Positions 51,986-61,316 of a stretch of DNA of 64,000 nt are shown piece after piece (position 1 is the first letter of the stretch; each line of letters opens with the position of its first letter). The DNA is from CAWHYG01 sp963833505 (GTDB taxonomy: Bacteria; Eisenbacteria; RBG-16-71-46; CAIMUX01). The notes under the pieces were generated by a model that worked only from the letters and a program-made list of their open reading frames with translations, did not search any database and was not told the origin of the DNA. The DNA is taken from NCBI GenBank assembly GCA_963833505.1, contig CAWHYG010000007.1, positions 1,116,001 through 1,180,000 on the forward strand, read 5' to 3'. A program made the position numbers and the translations under genes.

Positions 51986-53945
51986 CAGAATGCCCGATCT
52001 GCGGCGCCATGCTCAGCGAGAAGAGGCTCGTGCTCTGGGGTCGGGGAACCTGTCCTCCCGGAAGGTAGCCGCCCTTGAGATGGCCCACGTAGGTGTAGAT
52101 GGTCGCGGAGATGTGATGGACGTCGATCGCGTAGTCGCCCTGGCCGTCGCCCACGTTCTCGAAACTGACCTGCCAGGATCCGCTGTCGGCGCCCGCGTAG
52201 CGGAAGAACGGCGAGGCCAGGGTGTCGACGCGCACCTGGTTGTAATCGCCGTGGCCGGCCCCCACGAGGACGACGTCGGACCGCAGGGCCGGAGTCAGGC
52301 TGTCGCCCGCCGCGCGGAGGGCCGCCTTCTGGGCGTCGGTGAGAGGCACCACCGGATTGCTGCGGTCGTCCGATTCCGAGATGTAGAGAGCGCGCAGATG
52401 AAGCGGATCGGCACCGGCGGAGACGAGTCCGGTGTCCCCGGCGGGATTCCCCGAGCCTCCCCGTCCGCCCGGGCCGCCGCCCGCTTCCGCGGCGCCGGCG
52501 ATCCCGGAGGGATTGAGCACGCCGGAAGCGGATCCGGAGCCGCCGGAACCCGCGGAAACGCTGGAAGACACGGGCAGGCCGGGAATCCCGGCCGCGCCGG
52601 AGGTTCCGGGCGGGCCGGCGCCGGGCGACCACGGTCCGCCGGAGAAGGCGCCCCAGCTTCCGCCCACGACGTAGAGCCGGCGCGGATAGCTGTCTTCCGA
52701 GAGCTGGTATTCCACGGAGATCTTCGAGTACGCGGTGATGGGATGGCGCGAGGTGAAGGTCAAGGTCGCCTGCGAGTAGTCCATGATGTAGTCTTCGCTT
52801 TCGCCGCGCGTCAGGGCGACTCCGTCCAGAGTGATCCGCTCGCTGCCCGCCACGATCACGCCGGAGGAATAGGACACGCCGGTGCCGAGCTGATAGGGGC
52901 CCTGCTTTCCCTCTTCGCCGATGATCTCCTGGCTGAGATAGGTCCCCGGCGAAGTCGCGGCGGCGGCCAGAAAGCCGGTCTTGCCCGGTTCGGCCTCCGC
53001 GCGCACGCCTTCAAGCTGCCGGTCGAGATTCGCGAACTCCGACTGGGGCAGGACGAGGTGGTAGTCGCCCAGGGTCATCGAGGCGGACGGGCCTTCGACC
53101 TGGACGAGGACCCGGTCGAGGTTGTCGAGCTGCGTGCTCGTTCCGTCCGGCTGAAGCGGAGTCTGCCGGTCGGTCAGGATCGCCTTGACCGACACGTCCC
53201 GCGTGATCTGGCCGTTCACCGACAGGTCCAGGGACTGCTTGAGCGCGAGATCCTGCGCCGTCCCGACTTCGACCGAGAACGTCTTGGTTCCGGAGATCTG
53301 GAGATGCGCCGCATCGACCCCGCCTGTGGCCGGGCGGCTCTCCGGCACCGCCGCTGCCCCCGAATCCGCGGGAGCTGATCCGCTCGTTCCCGTCGCGCGG
53401 AGCGGATGCCGTTGATACTCCAGGCCGATCGGCACGGGAAAGCTCCGGTAGAGCGCGTGCAGCTTCGTCCCGTCCGGAATCGACCGGAGAAGCCGGAGGA
53501 GACCGCGCCTCGGATCGAGCAGGAAATCGACGCCCCGGGTCAGGAGCGTGTCGCCGCGGCTCAGGCGGAAGGAGGCCGCCTCGATCCAGCCGGCGGGAAG
53601 GTGGAGGCGCAGGGAGTCCGAGTGAACGATCAGATCGCTCTCGATGAACCCGGCGCGCCAGAGAAAGTCCCCGCCGCCGCGAGTCGCGCCGACGGAATCG
53701 GCCGGGCTGCCAGCGTCGGCCCGGTGCGTGCCTTCCGCCGAGCTGCCGCCCTGAGTCGTGTCAGCCGGGCTTCCGCCCTGAACGCCGTTCGCTGAGGCGG
53801 CCTTGCCGGCCTGCGCCCCCCGCGTTGCGCTCGCGGCCGCGGTGGCTGCCGCGACCGCCGGCCTCGGCGCCAGAAGCCCTCCCGGTCCGACCGCGAAAAG
53901 ACCGAGAACGAGCGCGATCGCGAGCGCGACCGCAGAGGCGCGCAC
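51912..53945 (-). CDS. giant outer-membrane protein, N-terminal half
   Basis: Upstream half: GTG 53945, one base after the upstream stop, begins a signal peptide (ALAIALVLGLFAVGPGGLL). An Ala/Gly/Ser-rich stretch follows, then conserved-looking segments: ISGTKTFSVEVG, LDLSVNGQITRDVSVKAILTD, MTLGDYHLVLPQSEFANLDRQLEGV, GSERITLDGVALTRGESEDYIMDYSQATLTF and SKISVEYQLSEDSYPRR. The plug/Ig-like pieces and outer-membrane strands resemble SprA-like translocon proteins and large barrel proteins of FCB bacteria. A Gly/Ala/Pro-rich insert lies near 52430-52640. After the extra G at 51993-51995 the frame becomes nonsense and stops at 51912. Confidence 0.85.
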   Translation of the reverse strand: MRASAVALAIALVLGLFAVGPGGLLAPRPAVAAATAAASATRGAQAGKAASANGVQGGSPADTTQGGSSAEGTHRADAGSPADSVGATRGGGDFLWRAGFIESDLIVHSDSLRLHLPAGWIEAASFRLSRGDTLLTRGVDFLLDPRRGLLRLLRSIPDGTKLHALYRSFPVPIGLEYQRHPLRATGTSGSAPADSGAAAVPESRPATGGVDAAHLQISGTKTFSVEVGTAQDLALKQSLDLSVNGQITRDVSVKAILTDRQTPLQPDGTSTQLDNLDRVLVQVEGPSASMTLGDYHLVLPQSEFANLDRQLEGVRAEAEPGKTGFLAAAATSPGTYLSQEIIGEEGKQGPYQLGTGVSYSSGVIVAGSERITLDGVALTRGESEDYIMDYSQATLTFTSRHPITAYSKISVEYQLSEDSYPRRLYVVGGSWGAFSGGPWSPGAGPPGTSGAAGIPGLPVSSSVSAGSGGSGSASGVLNPSGIAGAAEAGGGPGGRGGSGNPAGDTGLVSAGADPLHLRALYISESDDRSNPVVPLTDAQKAALRAAGDSLTPALRSDVVLVGAGHGDYNQVRVDTLASPFFRYAGADSGSWQVSFENVGDGQGDYAIDVHHISATIYTYVGHLKGGYLPGGQVPRPQSTSLFSLSMAPQIGHSVVGAGRAGRLEIRRQHLLSDRRRP

Positions 53946-53946
53946 T

Positions 53947-54963
53947 TCAGCGCGGGCCCGCCTCGACGTGGGCCGGATAGACCCATCGCATCCGGCGGAT
54001 CTCGCCTCGGGCGGGGCAGGCCCAGTAAAGGATGCTGTCGGGCGCGGCCACCAGATCGGTGAACGTCTCGGCGGCGGGCGGTCCCTCATGGTCGAAGAGG
54101 AGATGCCCGTCCGGATCGAAGACGCGCAGCCAGCTCCCGTCGCTTCCGGCCACGACCACGTGGCCCCAGGGCGTGACTCCCAGAAGCGGCCGATCGGTCG
54201 TCCCCGCGGCGGCGAGGCCCTGGGTGTAGCGCCAGGCCGGCTGGAGCGTGCCCTCGCGCGAGAACCGGCGCACCCAGCCACCGGGAGGATCGAGGATGTA
54301 GATCTCTCCGTTGCCGTCGAGCGCGATCCGCGTCGGCGCCTGCAATCGCTGATCGCCCGCGGCGCCCGCGGCGAAGTCGGTGACGAAACTGCCGGTCCGG
54401 TCGAAAAGGAAGAGCCGGCCGGTGTGGTCGAGCAAAAGCAGCTCGCCGGCCTTGGTGAGGGCGAAGCCGGCAGGCTGGACAAACTGGAGACCGGCCGCGC
54501 TGAGACCGTCCCCGTAGGAGATCCGTTCGCGGAAGTATCCGTCGAGGTCGCAGTGGTACAGAAAGCCGGCAACGGGGTCGAGGGCGAAGAGATCGGGGCC
54601 CCATTGCGCGAAGAGGGCCGTGAGGTTCGGATAGCGATCGCCTCCCTGATCCCCTACCCCGAAGCGGATCCATGATCCTTGCGCCGAGATGCGGCTGATT
54701 CTCGCCCCCGACCGATCGAGGGCGAAGATGCGGCCCAGCCCGTCATAGGCGAGGGTCTCCGGTACGAAGGCCCCGAGCGATTGCGGCGAGCGCAAAGGCG
54801 GCAACGAATCCAGACCGGCCGGCGCTGCCGGGGCCGGTCCCGATCCGAGGGTGAGACCCCCCGGCTGCGCGTGGGCCCCGCCCCAGGCGAGGATCGATGC
54901 GGCCAGGAGCGCGCGGACCCATGCCGGGCGCGCGCTTCGAGCCTCCACCGCTCCGGGCTTCAT
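53947..54963 (-). CDS. periplasmic NHL/YncE-like beta-propeller
   Basis: 338 residues with a signal peptide ending GGAHAQP. Six repeats alternate phrases such as AYDGLGRIFALDRSGARISRI, AGELLLLDHTGRLFLFDRTG and DGNGEIYILDPPGGWVRRFSREG, the blades of an NHL-type propeller. Such domains serve as scaffolds; here it is placed between a small membrane protein and the giant barrel (stop and next start one base apart), so it may be a periplasmic part of the same complex. Start ATG has GGAG upstream. Confidence 0.83.
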   Translation of the reverse strand: MKPGAVEARSARPAWVRALLAASILAWGGAHAQPGGLTLGSGPAPAAPAGLDSLPPLRSPQSLGAFVPETLAYDGLGRIFALDRSGARISRISAQGSWIRFGVGDQGGDRYPNLTALFAQWGPDLFALDPVAGFLYHCDLDGYFRERISYGDGLSAAGLQFVQPAGFALTKAGELLLLDHTGRLFLFDRTGSFVTDFAAGAAGDQRLQAPTRIALDGNGEIYILDPPGGWVRRFSREGTLQPAWRYTQGLAAAGTTDRPLLGVTPWGHVVVAGSDGSWLRVFDPDGHLLFDHEGPPAAETFTDLVAAPDSILYWACPARGEIRRMRWVYPAHVEAGPR

Positions 54964-54991
54964 CCGCAGTCTCCGTTCCCTCCGCGCCCGC

Positions 54992-55795
54992 TCAGCGGAA
55001 ACTATAGCTCAGCCGCAGCACGGCCGATGCCGGGCTCTCCCCCGGCGTGACCGACAGCCCGAGTGTCTTGCGCCCGGCCCCGCGACTGGACAGGATCGCG
55101 GCGTCCAGGAAAGCCGCCAGTCGATTCGCCGCCGCCAGGCCCAGCATGATCCGGCTCCTCCGGTAGGAGCGATCGGCGTCATCGCGTTTGGCCAGATACC
55201 GGTTCCAGGCTGCATACGTCTCCCAATTCCAGGCCTGATCCGCGGGCACTTGATGGGCTTCGAAATACGCCTCCCGCTGCTTCACGTCGTTGGGATAGAG
55301 ATCGCGGGCCTCGATCCGGATGTTCTCCTCGTAGCTGGCGCTCGAGGGCCAGCTTCCGATCAGCCGGTAGTAGTCCTCGCTCTGGCCCTCCGGGTGCTGC
55401 ACTCCGGCGTAGATTTGAGCCATCTCGATGTAGGAATCCTTGCGATAAAGACCCTGGATGCGCCAGGCGGCGAAACCGGTCCAGAAGCCCGCATCCGCGA
55501 CGAGGAAGGAGATGCCCTCGGTCTTCTTCCCCATCCGGAGTTGGGCGAGTCCGGGAAGGATCAGGGACAGACCGGCCTTTCGGAGATTGGCGTGCCCACC
55601 CTGGTCGGATGCGTCCGCGGAAGAGCCCGAGCCGGAAAAGGAACCTGAAGCCAACAACGGCCGCGCCGCCGCCGGCCCCCCGGCCGCAAGAAGAACGGTG
55701 AGGCAGACGGCCGTGCGCCATCGCCACCGCACCGGCAGGCCCGCGCCGGTCCGGACCGTTCCCCGCCTGCCGACCTTCCACGATCGCTGTGTCAT
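54992..55795 (-). CDS. DUF5683-like envelope protein B
   Basis: 267 residues, DUF5683-like, function unknown. A signal-type hydrophobic stretch (TAVCLTVLLAAGGPAAARP) precedes a conserved hydrophobic pair LSLILPGLAQLRMGKKTEGISFLVADAGFWTGFAAW typical of this group, then YRRSRIMLGLAAANRLAAFLDA. Ends with a strand-like LRLSYSFR. Start chosen ATG 55795 (GGAG upstream) rather than 55813. Paralogue of the next upstream gene; small gaps suggest operon membership. Confidence 0.75.
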   Translation of the reverse strand: MTQRSWKVGRRGTVRTGAGLPVRWRWRTAVCLTVLLAAGGPAAARPLLASGSFSGSGSSADASDQGGHANLRKAGLSLILPGLAQLRMGKKTEGISFLVADAGFWTGFAAWRIQGLYRKDSYIEMAQIYAGVQHPEGQSEDYYRLIGSWPSSASYEENIRIEARDLYPNDVKQREAYFEAHQVPADQAWNWETYAAWNRYLAKRDDADRSYRRSRIMLGLAAANRLAAFLDAAILSSRGAGRKTLGLSVTPGESPASAVLRLSYSFR

Positions 55796-55816
55796 CGGTT
55801 CATCGCTCCACATCCG

Positions 55817-56713
55817 TCATGGCAGGATCCGGATCAGACGGACCACCGCCTTGGGTTGCCGCCAGTCTCCTTCCACTCCTCCTTCGAGCCGAAAGGACTG
55901 GGAGCGGCCTTGATTCAGTCCGCGGGCGCTCCTCAAGGCGTCCACGGCGCTCACCACGCGATTCAGGACGAGCGCGGCCACGGCCAACCGGGCGCTTCCC
56001 TCGTAGTCGCTCTGGCGCGAGCGCATGTCCTCCAGGGTCCTCCGATTCGGGGACGGACCGTTGGGGTCGTTCGGATCATAGGTCGTACGGAAGTCGTCCC
56101 AGCCGCACCGGTAGATGTCGGTGTTGGCGATCGCCGCGAAGTAGTCGCTCGATTGGCTCGGCGCAAGCTGGACGATCAAGGCGGAATCCGGGGGCAGCCA
56201 GTAGCAGGAGTCCGACTTGGACGCCAGGAACCTCTGAAGAGACCAGTGACGGCCGGCGAATTGATGGGAGAGGTTCTGCTCGTCGCTGGCGGCTCTCGAA
56301 TAGGAGATCTGCGCGAACCAGCAGGCGGCGTCGGCCCCCAGATAGGTGAAGCCCCGATTCTGTCCGAGATAGAACTGGCCCGTCCCCGGCAGGATGGCCG
56401 ACAGAAGAAACGCCAGACCGGGCGAACGTCCGCGGCGCCCCCCCTGGTCCCCGACCATCGCCCCGGGCGGAGCGGCCGGCCGGGAGGCGGGAGAGTCGGA
56501 TCGGTCGCTCAGCAGCGCCTTCCGGGCCGCGGTGGCCGGGCGTGCCAGCGAAGCCTGAACGTAGAGCCCCGACCCGAAGTGCTCCGCCGGTACCAGCGCG
56601 GGAAGTCCCGGCGCCCCCATCGCCGTCGCGGGGACGCCCGGCGCGGCGGTCAGGAACAGCGCTCCGATGGAAGCTCCCCAAAGGAGCCGGATGTGGCGTG
56701 TCGCGTTCATCAT
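55817..56713 (-). CDS. DUF5683-like envelope protein A
   Basis: 298 residues with an N-terminal hydrophobic segment (LLWGASIGALFLTAAPGV). The central motif PGLAFLLSAILPGTGQFYLGQNRGFTYLGADAACWFAQISY parallels that of protein B, and both end with a helix reading NRVVSAVDALR or NRLAAFLDAAI followed by a C-terminal strand. Probably inner-membrane or periplasmic. Its start overlaps the stop of the metalloprotease gene by 4 nt (ATGATGA), so the genes are translationally coupled. Confidence 0.77.
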   Translation of the reverse strand: MMNATRHIRLLWGASIGALFLTAAPGVPATAMGAPGLPALVPAEHFGSGLYVQASLARPATAARKALLSDRSDSPASRPAAPPGAMVGDQGGRRGRSPGLAFLLSAILPGTGQFYLGQNRGFTYLGADAACWFAQISYSRAASDEQNLSHQFAGRHWSLQRFLASKSDSCYWLPPDSALIVQLAPSQSSDYFAAIANTDIYRCGWDDFRTTYDPNDPNGPSPNRRTLEDMRSRQSDYEGSARLAVAALVLNRVVSAVDALRSARGLNQGRSQSFRLEGGVEGDWRQPKAVVRLIRILP

Positions 56714-59700
56714 CGGACGATGGCCAGCTTCTGAAACACCTTGCGGTCGAATCCGCTCCCGCGAGCCTGGAATCGGACGTGATAGAGCCCGGGGCTCAGA
56801 CCGGCGAGATTCCAGAGGACTTCGTTCCCGCCCGCGCCCGGCGTTCCCCGGGTCTGCAAGGAAGCCACCCTGCGGCCGGTGAGGTCATAAGCATCCAGCA
56901 GGATGTCCGCGGGTTGGCCGAGCACGAACCGGACCGTGACCTGGTCTCCATGCAACGGATTCGGATAGACGCGGACGCTGCCGGCCACCAGGTCCTGGCC
57001 GGGCGCGGCCGAGGGCGTCGGAGTCTGGGTGTAGAAGCGCGAGCGCGCCTGGTCGACCCCCGGCGTGGCAAAGAAGCCCGCTCCCTGCGCGGTCGCGCCC
57101 GCCACGCGCACCGCATTCAACGCCGTCGCCTGGGTTCCGTCCGCCAGGATGACGCCGTCGCCCACCAGGAGGCGCGGCGCATAGCCCGGAGCCGCCGGAA
57201 CCAGCTCGGGACCGCACACCCCGTCGGACCCGAAGCTGAGGGGCCAGCCGACCGGCTGCTGCGCCCCGGAATTGAACGCGACGAGGATCCCGTCCGATCT
57301 CTGAAGGACGATCTCCGGATGCCCATCTCCGTCCACGTCGATGGCGCGGGGGCCGTAGCGCTGCGCCGGCGCTCCGGCGGCTTCGTCCTCGGTCCAGATC
57401 GAGTGCGGCCACCGGATCTTCTCGACGCCGTTCCAGCCGAAGACGTGGATGAGCCCCGATTGATCCACCGCGACGGTTTCGAGGACGCCATCGCCGTCGA
57501 TGTCGCAGAGGATGGCCTCCCCGGCGGGATTCGTGGCGAGTTGCGCCGGCCAGCCGGGCAAGAGGGCCCCGGCCTGGTCGCGCCATTCCAGGGTCCCGTC
57601 GGACCATTCCACGAAGAACCGGAGCTCCCCGTTCGGCCCCACGGGCCCGGCGAGAAGCGCGACCGGGCGCGTCGACGCGCCGGCATGCCGGACGCGAAAC
57701 ATCACCGAAGCCGAATCGGCCCGCTGGCCGTCCCAGCGGAAGGCGCCGACTTCCCCGTCGGCGGCGGCCCAGAAGATCGCCTCACGCGAATCGACCGGGC
57801 CGGCGCCGATCATGAGCACCGGGGCGCTCGCGGCGCGGCAGCGTAGCGCCACGCCGTGATCCGGCGGGTGTCCGCTCACGGGACGGATCCCGCGGATCAC
57901 CCCGTCGCCGCAACCCGCCAGGACGAGCGAATCCAGCACGACCGGAGTGGCCGTGACCAGGGAATCGACCAGAAGATGCGGATCGGTGCCGGGCCAGGCG
58001 GTCGCTGATCCGCCGCCATCCAACATCGAAAGGCCGCCCGCGGAGGCCACCGCCAGGAGTGGCGCCGGCGCCCCGCCTCCCGGCCAGTGGAAATCAGGCT
58101 TCGCGGCCAGACCTCCCGACGCCGGCCCCGGCAGGCTGGCCAGGCCCTGTTTGCCGAGATCGTTGATGATGGGGGCCGCATTCGCATCCCATCCCACGAC
58201 CGCATCGCGGACCTTCCCCCGCTCGACCGTGAGCACCTCGGGGACGCCGTCCCCGTTCAGGTCGAGATCGACGAGCTGTTCCTCCGCGGGCGAGCCCGAA
58301 AAGACCAGCGGCCAGTTCCCGGGACTCTGCCCCGTCGTGACCTGGACGCGCATGTCGAGCCCGATCGAATCGGGCACGAAGAACGTGATTCCGGTCGGCG
58401 TTCCGTCGTTGGTCGCGCTGCTCGGGACCGTGTTCGGGCCGTAGGTCTGGTAGCCCCCGAGGTAGTAGGGATCGTAGGGGCCGCCGAGGTACTCAGGGGA
58501 ATCCATCCCGATGTCGAAGATCCCGTCCCCTTCGACCACGCCGACGCCCGGGCGGCCGAAGAAGACGTTGACGCCGCCGTAGTAGGTGAGTCCGGCCGAG
58601 ATCGCCCTCTGATCGATGTGCCACAGAAGCACGCCCTGTCCCGGAAGCAGGTAGTCATACTCGCGGTACCCGAGCGTATCGCCCACCGCCGTCGAGTCCG
58701 GCACCGGGCCGAGGATGACTCCGGTCTTCTTGTCCGCCTTGAGGATGATCTGGTGGTCGTGATTCAGGTCCTCGAGGCGGTTCTCCGCCAGCAGGTACTC
58801 GGAGAGGTTCATGGACTGGAAGAGCACCCGGTTGGTCACCTCCGTGGCCGGCAGGTGGACGGTGAAGGTGTCCTGGTCGGCGTGCTGAAAATCGGGCGCC
58901 GACGGAAAGTCCACCGCCTCCGGAAAGAAGACCAGCTTGTGCCAGGGATCGAGGCCCGCCGGAAGCATCCCGCGGACCGGCAGGGCCTCGCTGGTGTCGG
59001 CCGGGTCCGCGATGTAGCCGTACAGCTCGTTCCCCGAGTCCATCAGGCTGAACGCGCCCACCACCGGCACGAAGTTCAGGACGTCATAGAGGTCGGCGAA
59101 GCCGAGCTGGTGTCCGAACTCGTGCGTGACGACTCCGTTCATGGCCGCGAGTTCGCCGTCCTGGCTGGCGGTCTCCGGCACCACCATGACGAGGTGGACG
59201 CTGATGGAGTCGTGCTGCACCTTGAATCCGTCGGGGTTGTACAGGTTGAAGCTCGGGATGTCCCACGGGGAATCCTGGTTCACGTCCCCCTGCGCGTCCG
59301 CCCCCGCGTGGAAGAGGATCACACTCATGCTGGTGTCGGCCTGTCCGCCATTGTCCGAGATGCGCAGATACCGCCGGAAATCGATGGTGGAATCGCGATC
59401 GGCGGCCGCCAGGGCGTCGCCGACCAGGTCGTAGGCGTGCTGGAAGACGTCCGGGTTGGAGTTGCTGAAGACCCAGGGCCCATACTTGCCGGTGTCTCCG
59501 ATGTGATAGGCGTCGTCCTGCGCCTTGGGGTAGATGTCCCAGACGAGAACCAGGTTCCCGCCCAGGATCACGTGGTAGTAGCGCGAGAGCGCCTCCATCT
59601 GGGCGTTGAAGTAGTCGCGATCATGAGGCGGCGGATCGATGGGTGCGGCCCGGGCGGTCGCCGTCGAGTCGAGGTCGAAGAGGCCGTTCCCCGTGGTGCG

Positions 59701-60177
59701 CGACCCCACGCTGTTGGAGGAGAAGTCGATCCGGAGCACGAGGATCCGCACGGTGTCGGGCGGCAGCGGATCGGCCTGGGCTCTGGTGACGAAGTCGCGG
59801 GCCCCGCGCGCGTCCGAAATCTGCAGGAAATCGGCCGCCCGACGCCGTCGCGCGTAGGAGAGGACCGAAGGCGGCAGCGGCGAACCGGCGATGCGGCAGG
59901 CCAGCCCGGTGCCGAAGGCGCCGACTCCGCCCGTGGCTCCGCCGTTCCGGCTCGGCAGAACGAGCACGTGCGGAAACCGGCAGGACGACCGCGGGGGCAG
60001 AACCGGGGCCGACGGTTTCGTTCCGGGATGAAGACGCGCGTTCCGGGTCGAGATCGGGCGTACCGGGTGGACGATCAGCCTGGAGCTGCGCCCTTCCGCC
60101 GGCGACCCGCCGAAGAACCCCGAAGATAGAGTCAGAATTCCAAGCAGAAGAGGAAGCCGGGTTCCGCCCTTCCTCAT
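56710..60177 (-). CDS. large M6-like metalloprotease with sorting-type C-terminus
   Basis: About 1155 residues with a signal peptide (LPLLLGILTLSSGFF). The zinc site HEFGHQLGFADLYD is at residues 352-365, followed by a Met-turn-like FSLMDSGN, as in immune-inhibitor-A-like M6 peptidases. The middle region has FG-GAP/propeller-like repeats (PVVLDSLVLAGCGDGVIRGI, IVLQRSDGILVAF). The end is T9SS-like: VRVYPNPLHGDQVTVRFVLGQPADILLDAYDLTGRRVASL...SPGLYHVRF...KVFQKLAIVR. It could be a surface enzyme, cargo of the neighbouring machine. Coupled downstream to the DUF5683-like gene; start taken as ATG 60177 without a strong SD. Confidence 0.92.
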   Translation of the reverse strand: MRKGGTRLPLLLGILTLSSGFFGGSPAEGRSSRLIVHPVRPISTRNARLHPGTKPSAPVLPPRSSCRFPHVLVLPSRNGGATGGVGAFGTGLACRIAGSPLPPSVLSYARRRRAADFLQISDARGARDFVTRAQADPLPPDTVRILVLRIDFSSNSVGSRTTGNGLFDLDSTATARAAPIDPPPHDRDYFNAQMEALSRYYHVILGGNLVLVWDIYPKAQDDAYHIGDTGKYGPWVFSNSNPDVFQHAYDLVGDALAAADRDSTIDFRRYLRISDNGGQADTSMSVILFHAGADAQGDVNQDSPWDIPSFNLYNPDGFKVQHDSISVHLVMVVPETASQDGELAAMNGVVTHEFGHQLGFADLYDVLNFVPVVGAFSLMDSGNELYGYIADPADTSEALPVRGMLPAGLDPWHKLVFFPEAVDFPSAPDFQHADQDTFTVHLPATEVTNRVLFQSMNLSEYLLAENRLEDLNHDHQIILKADKKTGVILGPVPDSTAVGDTLGYREYDYLLPGQGVLLWHIDQRAISAGLTYYGGVNVFFGRPGVGVVEGDGIFDIGMDSPEYLGGPYDPYYLGGYQTYGPNTVPSSATNDGTPTGITFFVPDSIGLDMRVQVTTGQSPGNWPLVFSGSPAEEQLVDLDLNGDGVPEVLTVERGKVRDAVVGWDANAAPIINDLGKQGLASLPGPASGGLAAKPDFHWPGGGAPAPLLAVASAGGLSMLDGGGSATAWPGTDPHLLVDSLVTATPVVLDSLVLAGCGDGVIRGIRPVSGHPPDHGVALRCRAASAPVLMIGAGPVDSREAIFWAAADGEVGAFRWDGQRADSASVMFRVRHAGASTRPVALLAGPVGPNGELRFFVEWSDGTLEWRDQAGALLPGWPAQLATNPAGEAILCDIDGDGVLETVAVDQSGLIHVFGWNGVEKIRWPHSIWTEDEAAGAPAQRYGPRAIDVDGDGHPEIVLQRSDGILVAFNSGAQQPVGWPLSFGSDGVCGPELVPAAPGYAPRLLVGDGVILADGTQATALNAVRVAGATAQGAGFFATPGVDQARSRFYTQTPTPSAAPGQDLVAGSVRVYPNPLHGDQVTVRFVLGQPADILLDAYDLTGRRVASLQTRGTPGAGGNEVLWNLAGLSPGLYHVRFQARGSGFDRKVFQKLAIVR

Positions 60178-60239
60178 GTTCCGCCATCCGTGATCATCGA
60201 CCGGCATCCCCTGTCGGCGGGCCCCCGCTCCGCGGTCGG

Positions 60240-61316
60240 CTAGAAGCGGAAAGAAAGAGAGAACTTGCTGACGCGATCGAGCCCGGACGCCTGGGGAACG
60301 CTGGCGTAGTCGAACGCGAGCTTCTTGTTGGTTCCACCCAGAACCGAATCCAGCGCCAGGTTGATGCCCACGCCGAAGGTCGGCGCCGTGATGTATCCGC
60401 TCTTGTCATCGATATAGCCGGCCCGAAGGAAGAACTGGGCGCTGTTGATGGCGACGAACCCGACCTCAGCCCCCATGTTGTGGATGGGCTCTTCCCCGGG
60501 ATGGAAGACGTCCTTCACGTTATGGATCAGGTCGAGTCCCTGGTTGAAGTCGTAGGCGACCCGCCCGACGAAGCTCGGAGTGTTGAGCACATCCACCGCG
60601 AGCCCGACCTTGAGGTTTCTTGGAATCGGATCGGACTTGGACGCGTCGAGGTAGACGATGTTCGGGCCAAGGTTCTGCAGATTGAGCCCGATGCGCACCG
60701 GAATGCGCGGTGAGATCAGTTCCTTGAGTTGCAGCAGCATGGCCAGATCGGCCCCGAAACTGTCGCCTGCCCCCGCCCCGGCGGCGGAGCCGGTTCCCGC
60801 GATCGCCCAGGCCGGCGCGAGGAAGATGTACACGTACTTGAGGGTCGCCCCGGCCGAGAATCCCTTGGTGATCTCGGTGCCGACGGAGATCTGCGGCGAG
60901 AACTCGTAGCTGCTGAAATCCCCGAGGTACGTGCCTTCCGTGTTGGTCGCCTGGGTCTTTCCGTAGGTGAGGTAGATCAGGCTCAGGCCGACGCCTCCCA
61001 CCCCCGGAATGTGCATGGCTGCGGCCCCGTTCTCGTAGTACACGTCCTGCGCGAGACCGGGTACCAGTCCGGCGTGCATGAGGGAGATGACGTGCCCTTG
61101 CAGATAAGCGAGGGCCGCGGGGTTCCACCAGTTGGCGGTCGCGTCGTTGGGAAGGGCGACGAAGGCCTGTCCCATCCCATCGGCGCGCGCGCCCGGCGTG
61201 ATCTTGAGCGAATACGCGCCGGCCGTGGTCGCACCTGCCTGGGCAAAAGCCGCGGCCGCCCACACGACGGTCAGGACCAGTGCAGCGGCGAACGCCCGCG
61301 TGGCGAAGCTCTTCAT
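60240..61316 (-). CDS. PorV/PorQ-like outer-membrane protein
   Basis: 358 residues. Signal peptide ends AAAFAQAG; the mature start SLKITPGARADGMGQAFVALPNDATANWWNPAAL is the hallmark of the PorV/PorQ group, outer-membrane proteins that shuttle type IX cargo. The rest is a 14-stranded FadL-like barrel with ALKYVYIFL-type strands and a terminal KFSLSFRF. Start ATG 61316 has AAGGAGTG; a longer open frame upstream is rejected. 62 bp from the metalloprotease gene, so it may head the operon 61316-47970. Confidence 0.88.
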   Translation of the reverse strand: MKSFATRAFAAALVLTVVWAAAAFAQAGATTAGAYSLKITPGARADGMGQAFVALPNDATANWWNPAALAYLQGHVISLMHAGLVPGLAQDVYYENGAAAMHIPGVGGVGLSLIYLTYGKTQATNTEGTYLGDFSSYEFSPQISVGTEITKGFSAGATLKYVYIFLAPAWAIAGTGSAAGAGAGDSFGADLAMLLQLKELISPRIPVRIGLNLQNLGPNIVYLDASKSDPIPRNLKVGLAVDVLNTPSFVGRVAYDFNQGLDLIHNVKDVFHPGEEPIHNMGAEVGFVAINSAQFFLRAGYIDDKSGYITAPTFGVGINLALDSVLGGTNKKLAFDYASVPQASGLDRVSKFSLSFRF

